Assembly: GCA_958435945.1 (NCBI GenBank)
Contig: CAUBIC010000001.1
Coordinates: 1-64,000 of the forward strand
DNA from: an uncultured Collinsella sp.
Lineage (GTDB): Bacteria > Actinomycetota > Coriobacteriia > Coriobacteriales > Coriobacteriaceae
Reading direction: 5' to 3'
DNA: 64,000 nucleotides
A program made the position numbers and the translations under genes. Shown piece after piece: positions 61,558-64,000 of this stretch. How positions within the stretch are numbered: position 1 is the stretch's first letter; each line of letters opens with the position of its first letter. The notes beneath the pieces were generated by a model. That model made no database searches, was not told the origin of the DNA, and worked only from the letters and a program-made list of their open reading frames with translations.

Positions 61558-62289
61558 ATGACTAACACGAAAGGTACAACCATGCCCCAGATTGATGATG
61601 CCGAGCTGTTTGGCAATGCCGAGGATCAGCGTGCGTACGAGGAATTTTGCGCCAATCAGGAGGCGGTCGAGAAGTTCACGCTCGACAAGCCCGCGCTCAT
61701 CTGCCGTTGGCGCATGTCCAACAAAAAGGTGCCCATGCTCAACCGTCACATCCGCGCGCTGTCCGAGCGCCTGGTGCAGGGCGAGCCGCTTACCCATAAC
61801 ATGCTCAGCTGGGCCAAACAGCACGTTGAGTGGTCGCTTGCCGAGGGCGACTACACCGCCCGCGACGGTGTGCTCATGCTGGTGATCGACGTTAACGGCA
61901 ACGCCGCCATGACGGTGGGGGAGTACGAGCCGCTCGCCGATACGTCGGCCAAGGCGCTGCGTGCCCGCTCCGCTGAGGCTCGCTCCGAGGCCGACGAAAC
62001 CGGCGTGGCGCCCGAGTTGCTCGCTGCTGTCGATAACGGCGAGCTGACCTTTGTGGCGCCGGCGGACGAGTGCCTGTGCGGCACGGCGACGCTCATCGAA
62101 CAGCTGGCCCAGACCAAGGGCATCCCGGTCACGCGCGTAGACATCCCCGCTCAGCTCAAGGGCGCGCTGTTCCTGGTGAGCGACGAACACGGCGTGGTTC
62201 CCGCAACCGAGGCGGATGCCGCCGAGGCCGATGCCGCCACGGTCGCCTTCTTCGCCGACGGCTACGAAAAGCTTCGCGCCCGCCGCTAA
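61558..62289 (+). CDS. Hypothetical protein
   Basis: 243-aa soluble protein, not assigned to a family. The N-terminal half is helical (RAYEEFCANQEAVEKFTLDK; LNRHIRALSERLVQGEPLTH), the middle has VLMLVIDVNGNAAMTVGEY, and the C-terminal part ends in acidic Ala-rich sequence (TEADAAEADAATVAFFADG). AGAGGA precedes ATG 61558; ATG 61582 (MPQIDDAEL) with AAAGG is equally likely. Single gene between the purH terminator and a two-component system. Confidence 0.6.
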   Translation: MTNTKGTTMPQIDDAELFGNAEDQRAYEEFCANQEAVEKFTLDKPALICRWRMSNKKVPMLNRHIRALSERLVQGEPLTHNMLSWAKQHVEWSLAEGDYTARDGVLMLVIDVNGNAAMTVGEYEPLADTSAKALRARSAEARSEADETGVAPELLAAVDNGELTFVAPADECLCGTATLIEQLAQTKGIPVTRVDIPAQLKGALFLVSDEHGVVPATEADAAEADAATVAFFADGYEKLRARR

Positions 62290-62323
62290 ATGATTATTCT
62301 GGGACGGGGATTTAATAATCATT
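62289..62323. repeat. AT-armed inverted repeat around GGGACGGGG
   Basis: AATGATTATT (62289-62298) pairs with AATAATCATT (62314-62323) around CTGGGACGGGGATTT. Similar in plan to the 56536-56570 repeat. Overlaps the last base of the preceding stop codon. Confidence 0.55.
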
Positions 62324-62469
62324 TTGGTCCCCGTCACCGCTGCGAGTGCGAGGCGAGCCAAACGCCCCCCGTTCGCGAACAGTTCTGTCACCTTGGCACC
62401 GCGCGCGGTGCACACCTGCAGTTTCGCAGCCATAATGGTGGCAAGACAACCGAGAGGGGAGCGGAATCC

Positions 62470-63141
62470 ATGGCGCTGATCTATATCGTTGAGGACGACG
62501 AGCCCATTCGTCGTGAGCTTGTCGACATCCTTGCCCGCGCCGGTTTTGAGGTTGAGACATGCGAATCGTTTGAGCATGTCTCGCGCGATATTCTCGCCGC
62601 CGCGCCCGACCTAGTGCTGCTCGACCTCACGCTTCCCGTCAAGGACGGCCAGCATATCTGCCACGAGGTTCGCCGCGAATCCGAGGTTCCCATCATCGTC
62701 CTCACGTCGCGCACGACCGAGATCGACGAGGTCATGGCCATGACGCTCGGCGCGGACGACTTTGTTCCCAAGCCCTACAGCGCCCGTGTGCTCGTGGCGC
62801 GCATCAATGCCTTGCTGCGTCGCACCGCGGCGTCAGGTGAGCGCAGTACGCTCGTCCACAAGGGGCTGGAGCTCGACCTCGCCCGCTCCATGGTCACCAA
62901 TACGGCAACCGGCGACAGTACCGAGCTCACCAAAAACGAGCTGCGTATCCTCTCGCTGCTTCTGAGCCGCGCGGGCAAGATCGTTTCGCGTCCGGCCATC
63001 ATGCAGGACCTGTGGGACTCCGACGCCTTCGTGGACGACAACACGCTTACCGTTAACATCAACCGCCTGCGCACCACGCTCGAAAAAATCGGCATCAAGG
63101 GGTATTTGACGACGCACCGCGGCCAAGGCTATTCGGTCTAG
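62470..63141 (+). CDS. OmpR-family response regulator, BceR-like
   Basis: 223-aa regulator: receiver LIYIVEDDEPIRRELVDILA with phosphoacceptor Asp in LVLLDLTLPVKDG, Thr in VLTSR, Lys in PKPYSA; winged helix (TKNELRILSLLLSRAGKIVS ... DDNTLTVNINRLRTTLEKIG ... TTHRGQGYSV). Pairing with a short intramembrane-sensing kinase points to the BceR class of peptide-antibiotic response regulators. AGAGGGGA precedes ATG 62470. The kinase gene starts 9 bp later. Confidence 0.88.
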   Translation: MALIYIVEDDEPIRRELVDILARAGFEVETCESFEHVSRDILAAAPDLVLLDLTLPVKDGQHICHEVRRESEVPIIVLTSRTTEIDEVMAMTLGADDFVPKPYSARVLVARINALLRRTAASGERSTLVHKGLELDLARSMVTNTATGDSTELTKNELRILSLLLSRAGKIVSRPAIMQDLWDSDAFVDDNTLTVNINRLRTTLEKIGIKGYLTTHRGQGYSV

Positions 63142-63150
63142 GGGCCGGCT

Positions 63151-64000
63151 ATGTCGTTTGCCAAGTTCTTTAAAGACGCGCTGCTTCCCGTCGCCGTGTG
63201 GACGTGCGGCGTGCTGCTGAGCTGCTTTGTGCTGACGGTCGCCGGCGCACCCGTTTCTATCGTGGTCGTGGCGGTCGGCGTGTCCTTTATCTTCGGTATG
63301 CTCGGCATCGTGATCGAGTACGCTCGCCGTCGCCGTTTTCTGCGCCAGCTGGAGCGCGCGGCTGAGGAGCTCGAGAGTCCCGCATGGGTGCAGGAGATGG
63401 TGCAATGCCCGACCTATGCCGAGGGCGAGCTCGAGTACGAGGTCTTGCGCCGGGTGGGCAAAGCTGCCTGCGACGAGGTTGCCGAAGGCCGGCGCCAGAC
63501 CGATGACTATCGCGACTATATCGAGAGCTGGGTTCACGAGGCCAAGCTGCCCTTGGCGGCGGCCCATCTAATTTTGGAAAATCTGGATGGCAGCGAAGAC
63601 GACCTGTCACGTGTGGATGACCTGGGCCGTGAGCTGGCTCGCGTGGAACGCTATATCGACCAGGCGCTGTACTACGCGCGCTCGGAAGTCGTGGAGCGTG
63701 ACTACCTGATTCGCCGCTGGAATCTCAAGACCTTGGTGACGGGCGCGATTAAGGCCAACGCGCGCGAGCTCATCGCGGCGCACGTGGCCCCAGTGTGCGA
63801 GAACCTCGACTTCGAGGTCTTTACCGACGAGAAGTGGCTTGAGTTTATTCTGGGCCAGCTCATCCAGAACAGCATTAAATACGCGCGCGAGGACGGCGCG
63901 AAGATCGTGTTTTCGGGCGCGTTGCTGGACGAGGGCCTGGCAAGTGAGCGCATTGAGCTCACTGTTGCCGATAACGGCTGCGGCGTGAGCGCGGCCGACC
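63151..64000 (+). CDS. BceS-like intramembrane-sensing histidine kinase (partial)
   Basis: The first 283 codons of a kinase cut by the window end. Two membrane helices with almost no loop (LLPVAVWTCGVLLSCFVLTV and PVSIVVVAVGVSFIFGMLGIV) are followed by a dimerisation helix with the H-box ESWVHEAKLPLAAAHL, then QLIQNSIKYAREDG (N box) and ELTVADNGCGV (G1). This layout is the BceS type, which detects flux through a partner ABC transporter; such a transporter would be expected just beyond 64000. Confidence 0.87.
   Translation, partial: MSFAKFFKDALLPVAVWTCGVLLSCFVLTVAGAPVSIVVVAVGVSFIFGMLGIVIEYARRRRFLRQLERAAEELESPAWVQEMVQCPTYAEGELEYEVLRRVGKAACDEVAEGRRQTDDYRDYIESWVHEAKLPLAAAHLILENLDGSEDDLSRVDDLGRELARVERYIDQALYYARSEVVERDYLIRRWNLKTLVTGAIKANARELIAAHVAPVCENLDFEVFTDEKWLEFILGQLIQNSIKYAREDGAKIVFSGALLDEGLASERIELTVADNGCGVSAAD

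Overview
The window is a high-GC actinobacterial chromosome segment. The gene order eno / divIC-like / ppx, a complete histidine cluster beginning with a HisZ-HisG fusion, a galactitol-type PTS EIIB, a sortase-anchored alanine-rich surface protein and the codon usage all suggest a gut Coriobacteriia, most likely a Collinsella-type organism. That placement is an inference; there is no rRNA in the window.

Layout. 0.25-9.6 kb holds the whole histidine pathway: hisZG-hisD-hisC-hisB-hisH-hisA-hisF-hisI-hisE on the plus strand, and a PHP-type histidinol-phosphatase facing it on the minus strand. 9.8-21.4 kb is mostly core: an orphan LarC C-terminal domain, a YfcE-type phosphodiesterase, MazG, a DUF4143 ATPase with three phased operator-like repeats, enolase, a DivIC/FtsB-like protein, a Ppx/GppA phosphatase, tRNA-Leu(TAA), a PTS EIIB, a VOC protein, a two-component system and a DUF4342-type protein.

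21.4-49 kb is an accessory and defence region. It begins with a 180-bp MITE-like element and an AbiE type IV toxin-antitoxin pair. Next come a pseudo-methyltransferase fused to a specificity-like domain and a transfer-like cassette (VirD4/TraG-type ATPase, ClpP-like protease, hypotheticals). A SIR2-domain NADase lies beside a truncated duplicate of a restriction gene. A four-gene LlaJI-type restriction-modification operon follows (two m5C methyltransferases, McrB-like ATPase, McrC-like nuclease), then a phage-tail remnant, a zinc-ribbon DUF6076-like protein and two small hypotheticals. It ends with a two-gene operon of a 1311-aa helicase-nuclease and a 631-aa protein with weak MID/PIWI-like character. 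That last pair is the best candidate for a little-described immune system here.

49.5-64 kb returns to chromosomal genes: a 1116-aa CAP-domain coiled-coil cell-wall protein, small membrane proteins, two metallophosphoesterases, GluQ-RS, a DUF2207 membrane protein, a GNAT acetyltransferase, PurH, a hypothetical, and a BceRS-like two-component system cut by the window edge.

Intergenic spaces carry several families of short palindromic repeats: a 115-bp element in two copies, GACTAGTC-centred elements, GGGACGGAGG elements, and two TIR-bearing MITE-like units. Strong stem-loop terminators separate most convergent genes.
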